Of a DNA stretch of 64,000 nt, positions 12,000 through 23,967 are shown piece after piece; within the stretch, counting starts at the first letter, position 1; each line of letters begins with the position of its first letter. The position numbers were made by a program, and so were the translations under genes. Where the stretch lies: contig JABSSW010000014.1 of assembly GCA_018902385.1 (NCBI GenBank), forward strand, positions 310,001-374,000. The letters run 5' to 3'. The notes beneath the pieces were generated by a model. That model ran no database searches, had not been told where the DNA came from, and saw nothing but the letters and a program-made list of their open reading frames with translations. This DNA is from Physcia stellaris (Eukaryota > Ascomycota > Lecanoromycetes > Caliciales > Physciaceae).

Positions 12000-13205
12000 T
12001 GATTTCGAAAAAAATCATTTTGAATTATTATGCAACAAGTTTGCCCGTGAATTTTTTCAAAAAAATTCCGTGCAAAGCTTCAGGGTTAGGTTTAAATCTG
12101 ATAAGATTGCGAAGATCGATATCCCGCAACTGCTCTGCGATCCCAGCGATTTCGCATCTTGATAGCATTTGCACCCAGTAAGTAAAACATACAAACGAAG
12201 GCTCGTTTTGAAGCTCGAAATGAGCTCTATCCAAATAATCAATAATATCGAAAATCGATCGAGTGCGCATTGAGTTATGATCGAAATCGCATTGAAACGC
12301 TGCAAGCACTGCCGAGAATCGGGCGCAACACACCTCAGCAGGCACAAATTTGGCAACGACGTGATCTTCGAATTCCCAGAACTATTGCGATAATGAATCG
12401 ATTTCGATAATTCTTGAAGCGTTGGAATGCACTCATTCTGTTCTACAATTTCGACTATATGAGTGAAAATCATATGTGTTTGATGATTGGTGTGCAAGCT
12501 GCGAAGCAACTGTACAGGCCACGAAGAGCTGAGCGGAACCTTTCCGCAGGCATTCCAGTTGACGACCTGGCACAAATCTGGCAGACATGAAGTCTTCGAA
12601 GCCGCAAAACTATTGCGACAATGAACCGATTTCTATCATTTCTGCAGCGTTAGAATGCGCTCATTCTGCTCTACAACTTGAGCTAGACAGGTAAAAATCA
12701 TATGAGATTGCTGATTGGTGTGCAAGATGTGAAGTAATTGCACGCTGCTGAAGCGTTTTGAAGTGGTCTTGGCATATGCCCCGATTGGGAACTTGAATTC
12801 TCAATTGGTGAAAGTTATCGGATTTAAACAATCCGGCTTCAGGATTGGCCAGAATTCTTCCCGGTCGATCACCCGCTCTAAGCGATTTTAATGGATATTT
12901 TATTATAGGAAGGTTCTATTCGAGTCTGAACACGATCAACGAATTTTTGTTTTCAATTATAATTTGTCAAATTCGTACAATCGAATCATCATCGTTTTAA
13001 AATGAAAAAAATGACGTAACTTTTATTAAATTCGAACTTTCTTAATATTGACGAAAAAAACATTGATTTTTTCTGATTAAAAAATTAAATTCGAACGATT
13101 TCAAAAAAAATCATTTTGAATCATTATGCAATTCGAATTCGAACACGATCAAGAAATTTTCGTTTTCGATTATAATTCGTCAAATGTGTGCGATTGAATC
13201 ATCAA
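12000..13205. repeat. direct duplication of about 150 bp split by the Helitron-like insert
   Basis: The sequence flanking the Helitron-like insert (about 11,965-12,035 plus 12,919-13,010) recurs uninterrupted at about 13,045-13,205, including a TTTTGAAT(T/C)ATTATGCAA block and a GAACACGATCAA block. The second copy therefore shows the empty site. Confidence 0.7.
12036..12918 (-). mobile_element. Helitron-like insert, short copy
   Basis: An 883-bp GC-richer insert sharing both ends with 16565-18622: left CAAGTTTGCCCGTGAA, right TATAGGAAGGTTCTA. No target duplication; both copies sit between A and T (CAA|TT). A near-perfect palindrome (12049-12068) lies 13 bp from the left end. A|T insertion, no duplication and a hairpin near one end are Helitron traits and place the 3' end on the minus strand. 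The ends (TAGAA... and ...CTTG) are not the canonical TC and CTRR. The interior holds about two copies of a 220-240-bp unit and no gene. The pre-insertion site survives in a nearby duplicate at about 13,123. Confidence 0.5.
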
Positions 13206-13377
13206 CACGTCAACATGAAAAAAACAATTTTGATTATTGAAAAAAATTTAATTGATTTTCGATTTTTTCAATTTCAATTGTTTCACGAATTTCTTGAATT
13301 TATTTTTTGACAATGATTTAATCAAATCATCGATTATCATGTTTGCATTTGAAACGTAATTCAATTGAATCAAATTT
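13205..13377 (-). pseudogene. Copia-B RNase H tail
   Basis: On the minus strand this encodes a segment like YVSNANMIIDDLIKSLSKNKF, matching the conserved Copia RNase H end (SADMVADGLTKPL). It is separated from the rest of RNase H (29,379 onward) by Gypsy-C. Fossil. Confidence 0.7.
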
Positions 13378-13382
13378 TTTTG

Positions 13383-13677
13383 TGTAAAATACGAAATGTG
13401 ACATCAGAAATGTATAATTTCTGATTGATAATTAGATTAATTTCTAAGAAATCAGAAATTCTAATCACTATTTTCTCGTTATATACAAATGTACGAATAA
13501 AAAAAATAAAAAATTTCAATTGCAAATCATTCGATTTGTTGTTTGTTGTTGTATAAAAAAGTGCAAACAACATTTTTTCGAATTCGATGTTTGTTTTGCA
13601 TGTGATCATGATGCATATTTCGATTTTATCGAAATTCGATCATATTTTATGTCGATTTGAATTTTGAATGTTTTACA
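13383..13677 (-). repeat. Gypsy-C LTR (3' LTR in element orientation)
   Basis: 295 bp, paired with 29079-29373 without gaps. Confidence 0.88.
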
Positions 13678-13764
13678 TGCGTTTTTTTTTTAACATCGAA
13701 ATTTTTTGAAATGATCAAAATTTTTTCATTTGTTTTGTAACAGAAATTTCTAAATTTGTATATT

Positions 13765-13860
13765 TTTTGATTTGAAAAATCATTGTTGTCGTGATTTTCG
13801 CATCGAAAATCGTTGATTTGAAAAATCATTGTGATCGTGATTTTCGCATCGAATATTTTT
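13765..13860. repeat. two tandem copies of a 45-bp unit
   Basis: TTGATTTGAAAAATCATTGT followed by a GTCGTGATTTTCGCATCGAA-like tail occurs twice in a row between the Gypsy-C 3' LTR and the Gypsy-D insertion. The rest of 13,678-14,446 is decayed Gypsy-C 3' sequence. Confidence 0.7.
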
Positions 13861-14446
13861 CGCAATTCACAATCAATTTGCGTTAAAAATTTGAAAAAAC
13901 ATTTTTTTGAATGATTCAGAAAAAACATGATTTAATGATTTTATTGTTTGTTGTTTTCAATATCGATGATTTGATTTCGTACAATTCACAATTTTCGATA
14001 TGATGATTGACAATTGACTTGTTGACAACGAAATCGAATTCGAATTCTTTTTGCATATTTCATTCTTTTGTTTTCGTATATCAAAATCGATATGTTATTG
14101 CAAATTGTTAAACGAAATAAACGTCGAATAGTCGCGATCGCAATTGACATATCAAATTTCGAAATTCTTATCGTTGTATTCAACAACATATTTCACATTC
14201 ATATTTAACGTTCAATCAAATCGAACAACAATTTTTGAAAATGTTTTTAACACGATTCAACTTTTCATGCGTCGTAAATTTTAAACAATAAATAACATCG
14301 AATCAAATGTGAAATGTTAACTTTTTTGTCAACGATTTTATCGTGAAAATTACATTTATTTGACGTCGAACGCGTCGACGATTCGTAAATTTATTGACAT
14401 CGTTTTTTTTCGAATTTTTCATATGAAATTTTCTGAACATACTTTT

Positions 14447-14640
14447 TGTTATGCGTAATGTGTGAATTTATTGATTTAGAAACTATGAACGACAAAATGT
14501 CAATTTATGTACAGTAATTGCGAATCAGTTGTCTGATCATCATTCATTTAATATGAGATGACGACAGAATTCTTGTCAAAAGTCATGTCAGAATATTTGA
14601 TCTAAATTCATATCATCTAATTTGATTTTGTGTTATAACA
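14447..14640 (-). repeat. Gypsy-D LTR (3' LTR in element orientation)
   Basis: 194 bp, the less mutated of the pair. Confidence 0.88.
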
Positions 14641-14866
14641 ATTTGTCAATCAAAGAAAAGAAAAATCAATGTTTTTATTGAATTTCATGTTTTATCATCA
14701 TGCGTAATCATATCATGCATCAATTTATTCTTTTTTCGTTTTTTTTTTTGTCGTTGCGATCATCAAAATCATTCGAATAATTGAATTCATATTGCTCAAT
14801 GAGATTCGTGACGTTGTTCAGTTTTGAAATAAATCGTCATTCGTTATATTTCGACTCATAGTCGAT

Positions 14867-16567
14867 TCATCTGACTAGATATTGAATTACGAGAATTTTG
14901 TTGTATTTTCTAGTTCGTTTTCCGATTAGCTTTTCAATTTCATAAAACTTGTACTGATTCGTATCGTTTTCGATTTCAATGAAATCAGAATAATGAAAAC
15001 GCGAACGATTGTAAAAATCAATTTCGACAAATGTTGATTCGAGCTGTGCAATAAACACAACGAAATAAATTCGTTATGTTGATGACAATTTCAATCTGTA
15101 CGCGAAACGTTCGATGCGTTCAAGAATTCGAAATGATTCACAACGTTGTTGAAAGAATTTCGAATTTGATTTGTCAAACAACTTGTAATCTTTGTTGAAT
15201 TGTAAATAAATTTTTTCATCTTGTTTTAATCGAATAAAAATATGACGCGAATCATAGTATATTTTGATTTTGACAGTCGCAAAATTCGTGACATCGACAG
15301 TTTTTCGTTGATATTTCATGCGTTGAATTGACAAATTCTGTATTTTTGTTGTGTTAAATGCGATTAGATTTGATATCGCGTTTCTGATTTTGAATTCGTA
15401 TATGATTTCATTGAGTGATAAATTTGTAACGATGTTAAACGTGTTGTTTAGTTGCGATTGAATTGCAAAAAAAGTTAAAATGTAATCGATGTTCGAAAAT
15501 TCGATGACGAAATATCTGATAACAATTTCAACAATTTGATTGATTCGTTTTGACGAGTCATTCGTTTGCGAATGATATGTTATTGAAATTAACAATTTCA
15601 TGTTTAATCTGATGAAAAATATTTGTCAGAAATTCGACATGAATTTTGAATCACGATCGGAAATTATAATTTCAGACATTTTTTAATCGACGATTAATAA
15701 TTTGTTCAATAATGCGTTGATTCATTTTTTCGTTTCATAAATGTTTTTGTCGAAAATCAATAAGACTCGACGAGAGTGTTTACATGTTGCGAACATAACA
15801 ATGTTCATTTCGTCGAACATAATTAAAATAAAATCAATGACAATGATATGAAACGAACGCGAAACGAATGTAATAGACATGAATTTTTCGTACGATCGAT
15901 GACGTTTGATTTGTGTCAACTGACAAATAGAACAATGCTCGATGTATTTTTTAATTTTTCGCGAAAATCGAAATATGTATAACGTACTGAAAATTCTGTC
16001 ATAACATCGATGAATTTCTGAATGCTGATTCGTATCGTGAACTAAACGAAATATTTCGCGTTTCACAACAACAAATATACACGATCGACGCGTGTCAATG
16101 TCAACATGATATATAATGTCATTCGTATTCAACGCGAAATTGATTTTTGTTTTGAGTTTTTTTGATATAAATTTCGTATCGTCATTTTTTTGCTCATTGA
16201 CGTTTCGTTTCGTTACGTTGTTTCCGAGCGACGACGAGATTTGAAAGTTTCGAATCGACAGATTTTGTTTTTTTTCGTGCATTCGAATCGTCAACGATTT
16301 TAACATCGTGATTATGTTTCGTCACGTCTTTTCGTTCTGATATTCGTTTTTGATTTTCTTTTTCAGATTTTTCGACATTGCGATAAAAATGCTTTGAAAA
16401 ACGTAACAATCGAAATTATTCGAAAAATCGATTATTTCATCATGATATATGTTCAGATCAAGTCTATTTTCTGAATTTTTGTCGATTTGTTCATTTTCAG
16501 AAATTAATTTTGATAGCGCATTCGAAACAACATGATTTTTTCTTGATTTATATTTCATTTTCAACAA
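14867..16567 (-). pseudogene. Gypsy-D chromodomain-like end, integrase and RNase H end
   Basis: 14867-15058 ends in a chromodomain-like YEIEKLIGKRTRKY...IQYLVR. 15074-15601 is integrase core and C-terminus (YHSQTNDSSKRINQ and a proline-free relative of the GLSPNEIIYG motif). 15722-16306 carries the HHCC zinc site (YIEHCSICQ) and start of the core. 16322-16567 matches an RNase H end (VVSNALSKL). Chromodomains in such integrases are known to steer insertion to heterochromatin. Fossil. Confidence 0.8.
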
Positions 16568-18622
16568 GTTTGCCCGTGAATTTTTTCAAAAAAATTCCAT
16601 GCAGAGTTTCAGGGTTAGGGCTAATTCGCATATCAGCAGGCACAATTTTGGCAGCGGAGTAATCTTCAAAGCTTCAGAACTATTGCGACCATGAACCGAT
16701 TTTTGTCATTTTTGCAGCATTGGAATGCGCTTATCTTGCTCTACAATTGTAGCTAGATAAGTGAGAATCATATGTAGTGGATGCTTGGTGTGCAAGTTGC
16801 GAAACATCTGTACGGGCGCATTGCATTTTTGATGGTTGATGAAGACCCTGATCTAGACTCAATGAGGAAACAGTGCCGCAAAGGTGAAACGGGGGGCCTC
16901 GGGGGCCTCGTGAGCTCGAAGATTGACCTCGAAATCGAAGCAATTTGACAGCATCTTCGAACCATGATATGGTTCCTATTGAGGATTAGTGCATTAGGGT
17001 TTGAATCGAGCCTTTGCCCTAATATCGTCCATTCTGGACTCTATGTACATTCGGTGGCTTCTGGAGACTGCAAAATGATTTTTTCTTTCGTAGGCCTCCA
17101 ACAACGCCCTCAAGCTGGGATAATTTGACCGTTCTCGAAGGAGCGAGACCATATCAGTCATATCGTCCTGCAATTCGCGATACATCCGTGATTTGAGGCC
17201 AGAGAAACCCTCCCTTTTGAACAATCGTCTCATTTCGTGTTCGAAGAATTCCTGTACAAAATCATCGAGTCTCCATTCTTTACCCTTCTTGAATCGTTCT
17301 AGAAACATTCAATCAACATTGATATCGTCTTGCTTGACCTCAGACTCGATAGTTAATCGATTCGATTCAATATAAGACCGAATCTCCCTTATCATAGCAT
17401 TTCCATCGCCGTTGTGATAAGTCTTCACGTATGATCTTCCGCAATGCCGTGTAGCGTCAGGAAGCATGACCTTCAACAAATGATCCCGAATGCTGTTGTA
17501 TCGAGTCTTCTTGATTCGTTGAAACCTCAGTAGCTCAAATTGATCATCGATGCTCATTTTTAACCACTGTTCGTCCTCCTCGCGAGAGTCCTCCTGTTTG
17601 TATTGACATAGCGTTCTTAATCGACTTCTCAAAGGTCCCTTAGTTTCCGAGATATCCATGGTAGGACGGCGAGTTGAAAAGGGAATCTCATGATGTGCGC
17701 TGGCGTTCTTCATATCGTAGGTGTATTGCACGACGTTGTGTTCATCGGCAGGCTGTTTATTGACAGCGAAAGTAGGCTTTCGTGAAGGCGGATTCCAGGA
17801 GGAAAAGGAGGAGGAGGTGGAGGAGGTGGAGAAGATAAGTTGAGACCGAGACTCGAACATCTGCTGCTGTTGATGTTTCTCACGCATTTGTCGCTTTTTC
17901 GCGTGTCTAATGGCTTGTCCCCGCGATCGAGCACTGCCAGATAGGCCAAAATCGAGGAGACCTTCCATATTGAATATGCTGATAATGGGGAGTAGAATGC
18001 AGTCTGATGAGTAAACAAATGCGTGTAAAGCACCTGAATTACACCTCGGCAGGCACCTGGGCAGCATATATGTAAGCCGAAGATCTTAAATACATCATAA
18101 CTTCCGCGATAATGTACCGATTTTAGCAATTCTTGAAGCGTTGGAATGCGCTCACTCTGTTTCACAATTTCGATGCGCAAAGCTAGTGACTTTATGCTGT
18201 TGTTGGTTGGTGTGTAAGGAGCGAAGTAACTGTACAGCATTGAAGCATCAAGTTTTGAGGTGGTCTTGGCGTATGCCTCGATTGGGAACCTGAATTCTCA
18301 ATTGGTGGAAACATCGGATTTAACAAATGGCCCTGAAAAAGACCCTGATTTGCGGAAGCGCCTTGGCAGACTCGAAAACCTCAATACTTCTGGACCTCAT
18401 AACATAGTCAATACTACTCGGATTTTCTTGATTTCTGGTGCGTTGAAATGCGCTTGAAAAGCGCTACAATTTTAACCCATTTCATGTGTGCAGTGCATAG
18501 TGGGTGGTGGTGGACGAAAGTGCAGAAGTTTTGATGTTCGGACCCTGAAAAGTTGACTTCCCGATCCGGCCAGAAACTCCTGTTAGGGAGTGTTCAGGAT
18601 ATTTTGTTATAGGAAGGTTCTA
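16565..18622 (-). mobile_element. Helitron-like insert, long copy, inside Gypsy-D RNase H
   Basis: 2,058 bp with the same ends as 12036-12918, the same palindrome near the left end (16578-16597), insertion between CAA and TT and no target duplication. The outer 300-400 bp on each side match the short copy. The centre is unique and holds an unrecognised gene remnant (16994-17968). Normal composition inside AT-rich DNA indicates late arrival. No Rep/helicase gene is present, so it would be non-autonomous. Confidence 0.5.
16994..17968 (-). pseudogene. unrecognised gene carried by the Helitron-like insert, one in-frame stop
   Basis: From ATG 17968 (MEGLLDFGLSG) a frame of 219 codons reaches a TGA at 17309-17311 and continues in the same frame for another 104 codons to 16994. 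The product is charged: a basic/Gln-rich N-terminus, a Ser-rich stretch (about residues 45-60) and an Arg/Lys/Glu-rich helical C-terminus. I recognise no domain. The TGA directly precedes an ATG, so it could be two ORFs, but uninterrupted similarity of style suggests one protein with a premature stop. It is absent from the short copy, so it may be a captured host gene fragment. Confidence 0.45.
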
Positions 18623-18629
18623 TTTAAAT

Positions 18630-20030
18630 TGTGACAAATAGATTGAAACACGAACAAAACGAAAATTGAATTTATCGATATTGTTCGAATTCATCGTGAT
18701 TTGTTTAGCGATAAAAGTATTGACGACATGATTCGTGAACACAACAATGATATTTTTGATTGTTTTTATCATATGTCGAATTTTTTTGACAATTCATATT
18801 AAGTCATACATTTCGAATTCGATGAATCAATATTTGATTTCGATTTCGTTCAGCATTCGATTTAGAAATAAAATGAATTCGATGTCGTTACGCTTGAATT
18901 TGTCTGAATTATTGTTTGTTTTGAAATAATAAATCATCGCGTCGAATTCGCGTCGTTTAAACGCGTCGATGTCGATGTACAATTTTCGATCGAAATTGAA
19001 ATGTATCAGAAATGAAATTTTGTTAAAAGTTTTTTGCAATAGTCGATATGATTTTAATTTTTCAATTGAAAAATTGTTCATTACAATTTTTTGCGAATAA
19101 ATTTTGCGAATGATTTCTTTGTTGAACGATGATTGACGTAAAAATAAAATTTTGCGACGTTGTAACGCGTTCGTTTTTGAACGTAAAACGCGACAAAATT
19201 TCGTAATCATCTTGTTAAATTTAAATAGATTTTCAAATTTTTCAAAATATAAAAAAAATTCAGTTTGATTATTGTTTTCAACTTATCGATTGCGATAATG
19301 AAATCAAAAACGTCAATTTTTTGATCAAGAAATGCGATCGTAAAATAGTCGAAAAATGACTTTTTCGACGACAAATTAATTTCATAAATATTCAATCGTT
19401 CGAATATCGAATGTAAATGAATCATATGTTTTTTAAAAATATTGAAAAAAACAACAATATCATTTACGTAAACACGAGCAAATTCGCGAAAATTTCGAAA
19501 AATAAAGTCGATTCGTCGCTGTACGTATGATGATGAATTTTTGAAATTCATCACGACGACATTAAATTGTTTTTGTTTTCTATGTGAAACGACGATAAAT
19601 TTATGTTTGTTTGCAAACTTTATCAATCATTGATGAAAGAAACTCGTTGCGTCGAAAACAGAAATGAATTTGCATTCGACGACGACTGAAATAATGTTTG
19701 ATTGAAAAAACATAAAATAAATATCGATAAAAATGATTTTGTTTAGTTCGCGTATATTTACGACGATTCGTTTTTGCGTTTTGAAACGTTCGATTCAAAT
19801 ATTGTTTTTCATATTGCGAAAACAAAATAATCATGCGAAATAAATTGATTGATGTATTTCATGCGATCTTGAACGTGCAATTTGTCGAAAATTTCATCAA
19901 TTAGTTTTCGATTTGCGAAATCGAAAGAATAAATCTTTGTTGTTTTTATTTTCGCGTCGAATTTGAACTCAATTGACATTCATTCATTTTTCGGAATTCG
20001 TACGATAAATTCATTGTCGTTTCACAGTTT
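18630..20030 (-). pseudogene. Gypsy-D reverse transcriptase and RNase H start
   Basis: 19207-19626 contains the RT core (FREFARVYVNDIVVFF, the decayed YxDD region). 18827-19210 continues into the RNase H-like domain (DRKLYIDIDAFKRREFD). Fossil. Confidence 0.75.
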
Positions 20031-20353
20031 TGAATAATTCGACGCAACGTTTGCAAACTTAATTCGAGCGTTAACGTCATCGTAAACGATAATTTCAACA
20101 AACAAAATTTCTTTCGCACAAATACTAAAATTTACAACAGTAAAATCGTTAGAATTGCGTGCAGAATTGAACGCAAAATCGACATTTGCATCGACGAAAT
20201 TAATCGCGATCGCATCGTGCAAATTTTCATAGTTAATCGTCATAATCGCGTCAATTGTCATGATCGAAACATCAAGTTTCAACGTTTGTTTGAATCAATT
20301 TTTAGAAACAGACTTATGAGCATTAACAACTAAATGAACGTATTTCGAATTAA

Positions 20354-23300
20354 CTAAATAACATTTTTTTTCTCGTATTTTTGTACGAATCTCAAACGCG
20401 TATTTTTGAAAATGTAGACATTTTCAAAATTGATATTGTGAATTTGAATGATTTCTGTATGCGCATCGATAATATGTAAAAACACGTTTTCATCTTGATT
20501 TAATCGTTCAATTCGTGTTGACGTAAACATAAAGTCGCGTTCAATAAACAGATTATTTTTGTCACGTAATTTGAATGAAATTGTAAAAGTTGATTTGATT
20601 GAAATTTTAATAATTTCGTTAACACGAACAACGCGTTTGATTTGTGATTCAGCATTAATGACATTTAATTTAATTCGTATATTTTTGCAATTCTTTATAG
20701 TGACGATTTGTTTGTTTACATTTATACTTATTTGTTTTGAACTCAATATATCATTGTTTAAAAAAATCTTTGTTTTCAGTTTTTTCATTATGTAAATCTG
20801 TCGCGTAAATGTGACGATCGCATCGTCGTCATCAGTCGAAATTTCAAAAACACGAAAAATTAATGAAATATGATCAATTGTGATAACGACGACATTTTCG
20901 ATATCGCGAATTTTGAAAAATTTCATGATTTGTCGCGCATGTGTTTTGTAATCAAATATTTTTTGCATCAGAAATTTACGATCGATTAAAAATGCATCGC
21001 ATTCGATATCGACGCACATATCAATGAAAAATTGTTTTATGTTTGTTTTCATCGTGACGTAACGTCACGAACGAAATTCGAAACTGAATCGTGTATTTGT
21101 TTTGACATTTAATTGTATGATAAATGTTTGATAATTATGAGCATTTTTCGTCGACGATGTGTCAAATTTAATCGAAATTGTTTGACACGAGCGCAAATGT
21201 CGATGAAATTTGTTATTAAAATAAAATTTCGATTGACAACGTTTGCATGAATAGATTTTTGTCTGTTTGATTGAAATATTCACAAAATATTCGAATGACT
21301 CATGAATCACATAATTTTCATTAGATTTCTGAATTTCGAAATGTTTTTCGTCATGATATTCATCATTTATCATAAATATTTTTGACGCGTTTTTAATATT
21401 CATGTTGTGATCATTTTGATAATTTTTTTCATCGTTTGAATAATTGTTTTTTGTTTTTTTTTTCGCAAAGTACGTTCGTCGATATAATGTTTCATTTTGA
21501 TTAAACGTTTCATTTTGATTAAAATAAATATTTTGTTTAAACGAAAACGAGAATGAATTTGAAAAATCAGCAAAATATTGATTAAAACGTAAAGATTGCG
21601 AATATTGAAATCGCGAATCGAACGTGTTTCGATTTTTTTGAATTTCGTTTTGTTGCGTTTGTTGAAATCGATATTGCTGATTTTCGTATGAACGTTTTTG
21701 CATATTTTGTGTCGATTGTTGTCGATTTGAATAATTTGACTGATATGAACGTTGTTGAAAAATGTAAACATTATTTTGTTTTTCAAATTGATACGATGTC
21801 GAATATTGAATTTGACGAGATTGCGAGAAAAATTCATTGAGATTTTCGTAGTTTACACGTTCATTGATAACAGAAAAAGTATTATACGAATCGAATGATG
21901 TTGACAAAATTGATAACTGAAAACGATAAATGAATTGAAAACGACGTTCGTTTTCGAACGAATGATAAAATCGATATCGATTTTCGATGTTTTATTATAT
22001 TTTTTTTTTATCATCAAACTGTTGAAAAAATTCATTCATTGTAATTTTTTTTGTCGACTTGATCAAGTCTCGTCGAAATTTCAATTTCAATTCATTGTAA
22101 ATTAGATACAGTTGCGAATAAATTGACATCATTGTCGATTTAATTTTTTTGATTATAATTTCAGCGAAATCGAATGATTCGCGATGTCGACGAACATTTT
22201 TTATCGTGTATTTTTTTTTCGTGATGATCGTCAACGTTGTTGATGACGATTTTTTGTATCGTTTTAACAACAAACGTTTTCATTTTTTTACGTCATTTTC
22301 GAATTTGATCAATCGTTTTTGATTATCGTTGATTATTTTTGTGTATTAACGTAACGCGTGATCACGCATGCAATTATAAAAATTTGTTCGAATCACATTA
22401 ACATTTTTGAACAATGTCATATTTTTAATTTTTTCAATGTAAAAATGAACATTTCGAAAATATGTATTTTTGTTCGAATGCTCGATCGAATTGTCGATGA
22501 TAACGTTTTTTTTTTCGTATCACGAATCGAAAAATTCTGTTTTTTGAACATTTCATTTGACGTCATTATCATTGTCAAAAAATTCGATTGAATTTGATGA
22601 TTCGACAAAATTTTGAAATTTTGTTTGAACATCGTTTCGAACATTTGTAATCAATATTTGAAAAATTTGTCATTGTTGTTGCGTGAACTTCGTGTTTTGT
22701 CAATTGTTATTTTCGTTCGTTATATTTGAATTGAATGCGAAAATAAATTCGATATTTTTTGTGTTTCGAAAAGTGATGTTCAACGAGATTATGATGTTGT
22801 TTCGTCGTTGAAAAAACGACGTCGACGAGATGACTTGAAATTTACGACGTAAATTTTTCGAAAAATGAATGTAAAAAATATCAAAAAAATATTTGCAATC
22901 GTCGATTTTAAATCAAAAATGAATGACGTAACACGATCATTAATTCAGTCGAGAAATGATTGATTATTTCGATAAACTTTTGTGACAATAACAAAAATTT
23001 TAAAGTTTTTGCGAAAACGAATTCTGTCGACGATTCACTTTGTTGAATAAACAATGTTTGTCGAAATCGAATGATTAATGATTGACAACGATGTTGATTT
23101 AAAAAAGTTGATTACGATGTTGTTCACAATAACTTTTGTCGATGTATTGACAAAATAAATCGAGTCAATTGTATCGATGTAATCGAATAACTCGAACGCA
23201 ATGCGAATGACTTGTGATGTGAAAACAATCAAAATGATTTAAATGAAAATGACAAACAATGTTAAATTTTGAGATAAAAAATGATAAACAAAAAAAAAAA

Positions 23301-23719
23301 AAAAAAAAAAAACGAATTGAAGTTTTCAAAATAATTGAGCAAGTTTTCTGTTGTTGAAAAAACAAATAAAATCGTTGAGTTGAAATTGTTCGAATCAGAC
23401 AAAAATTCAAATATGAATTAACATTCAAATGCGTCGTCATTGAACGATGACAATGCGAATTTCAACGAAAATTCGAAATGTTTTGAATATTTGAATGAAA
23501 AATCAATCGTCTTTGTTGAAAATTGTAAAAAAAATGAAAAATTTGATTGAAATTTTCATTTTCAATTGAGTATTTGTTGTTGATGATTGATTTCGATCGA
23601 TACGTCAAATCGAACGAGCAATAAAGTTTTCGACAACGACAACGACGAAAATAATGATAAACAGTTGATTTGATCGTTTGAATACAAAACTGTTCGAAAG
23701 TTGATACGTTAAAAGACAA
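20354..23719 (-). pseudogene. Gypsy-D gag and protease-like region
   Basis: 20354-21052 is a 232-codon open stretch in protease position. 21065-21907 is a Gln/Asn/Tyr-rich gag part ending in a Cys/His cluster (CKRCQSKF...FHRHLRSC) that looks like a CxxC...HxxxC finger rather than the usual CCHC knuckle. Further gag frames lie at 21995-22273, 22417-22644 and 23165-23719. Fossil. Confidence 0.65.
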
Positions 23720-23773
23720 AAAATGATGTCGTTTTGTTTACGTACAGATCATCGCTTGAATGATACTATCAAT

Positions 23774-23967
23774 TGTTATGCGTAATGTGTGAATTTATTG
23801 ATTTAGAAATTATAAACGACAAAATGTCAATTTATGTACAGTAATTGCGAATCAATTGTTTGATCATCATTCATTTAATATGAAATGACGACAGAATTTT
23901 TGTCAAAAGTTATGTCAAAATATTTGATTTAAATTCATATCATTTAATTTGATTTTGTGTCATAACA
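23774..23967 (-). repeat. Gypsy-D LTR (5' LTR in element orientation)
   Basis: 194 bp, gap-free match to 14447-14640 with 11 transitions. Confidence 0.88.

Larger units (their letters stand above)
14447..23967 (-). mobile_element. Gypsy-D: LTR retrotransposon inserted in Gypsy-C (fossil)
   Basis: A Ty3/gypsy-type element in minus orientation with 194-bp LTRs (14447-14640 and 23774-23967), TGTTATGCG...ATAACA, and target copies CTTTT/TTTTT that differ only by one C-to-T. Read right to left: gag (about 21.0-23.7 kb), protease-like region (20.35-21.05), reverse transcriptase (19.2-20.0), RNase H (18.6-19.2 and 16.3-16.6, split by a Helitron-like insert), integrase (15.07-16.3) and a chromodomain-like end (14.87-15.06). 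Broken many times, yet several long open stretches remain. LTRs differ at 11 sites, all transitions (8 CpT, 3 CpA). It is the deepest and youngest LTR insertion by nesting. Confidence 0.88.

Noticed and set aside
13383-13677. A stray copy of the Copia-B 3' end
   Set aside because: The repeat pairs with 29079-29373 and has TTTTG duplications; it is the Gypsy-C LTR, and the Copia-B tail lies just outside it.
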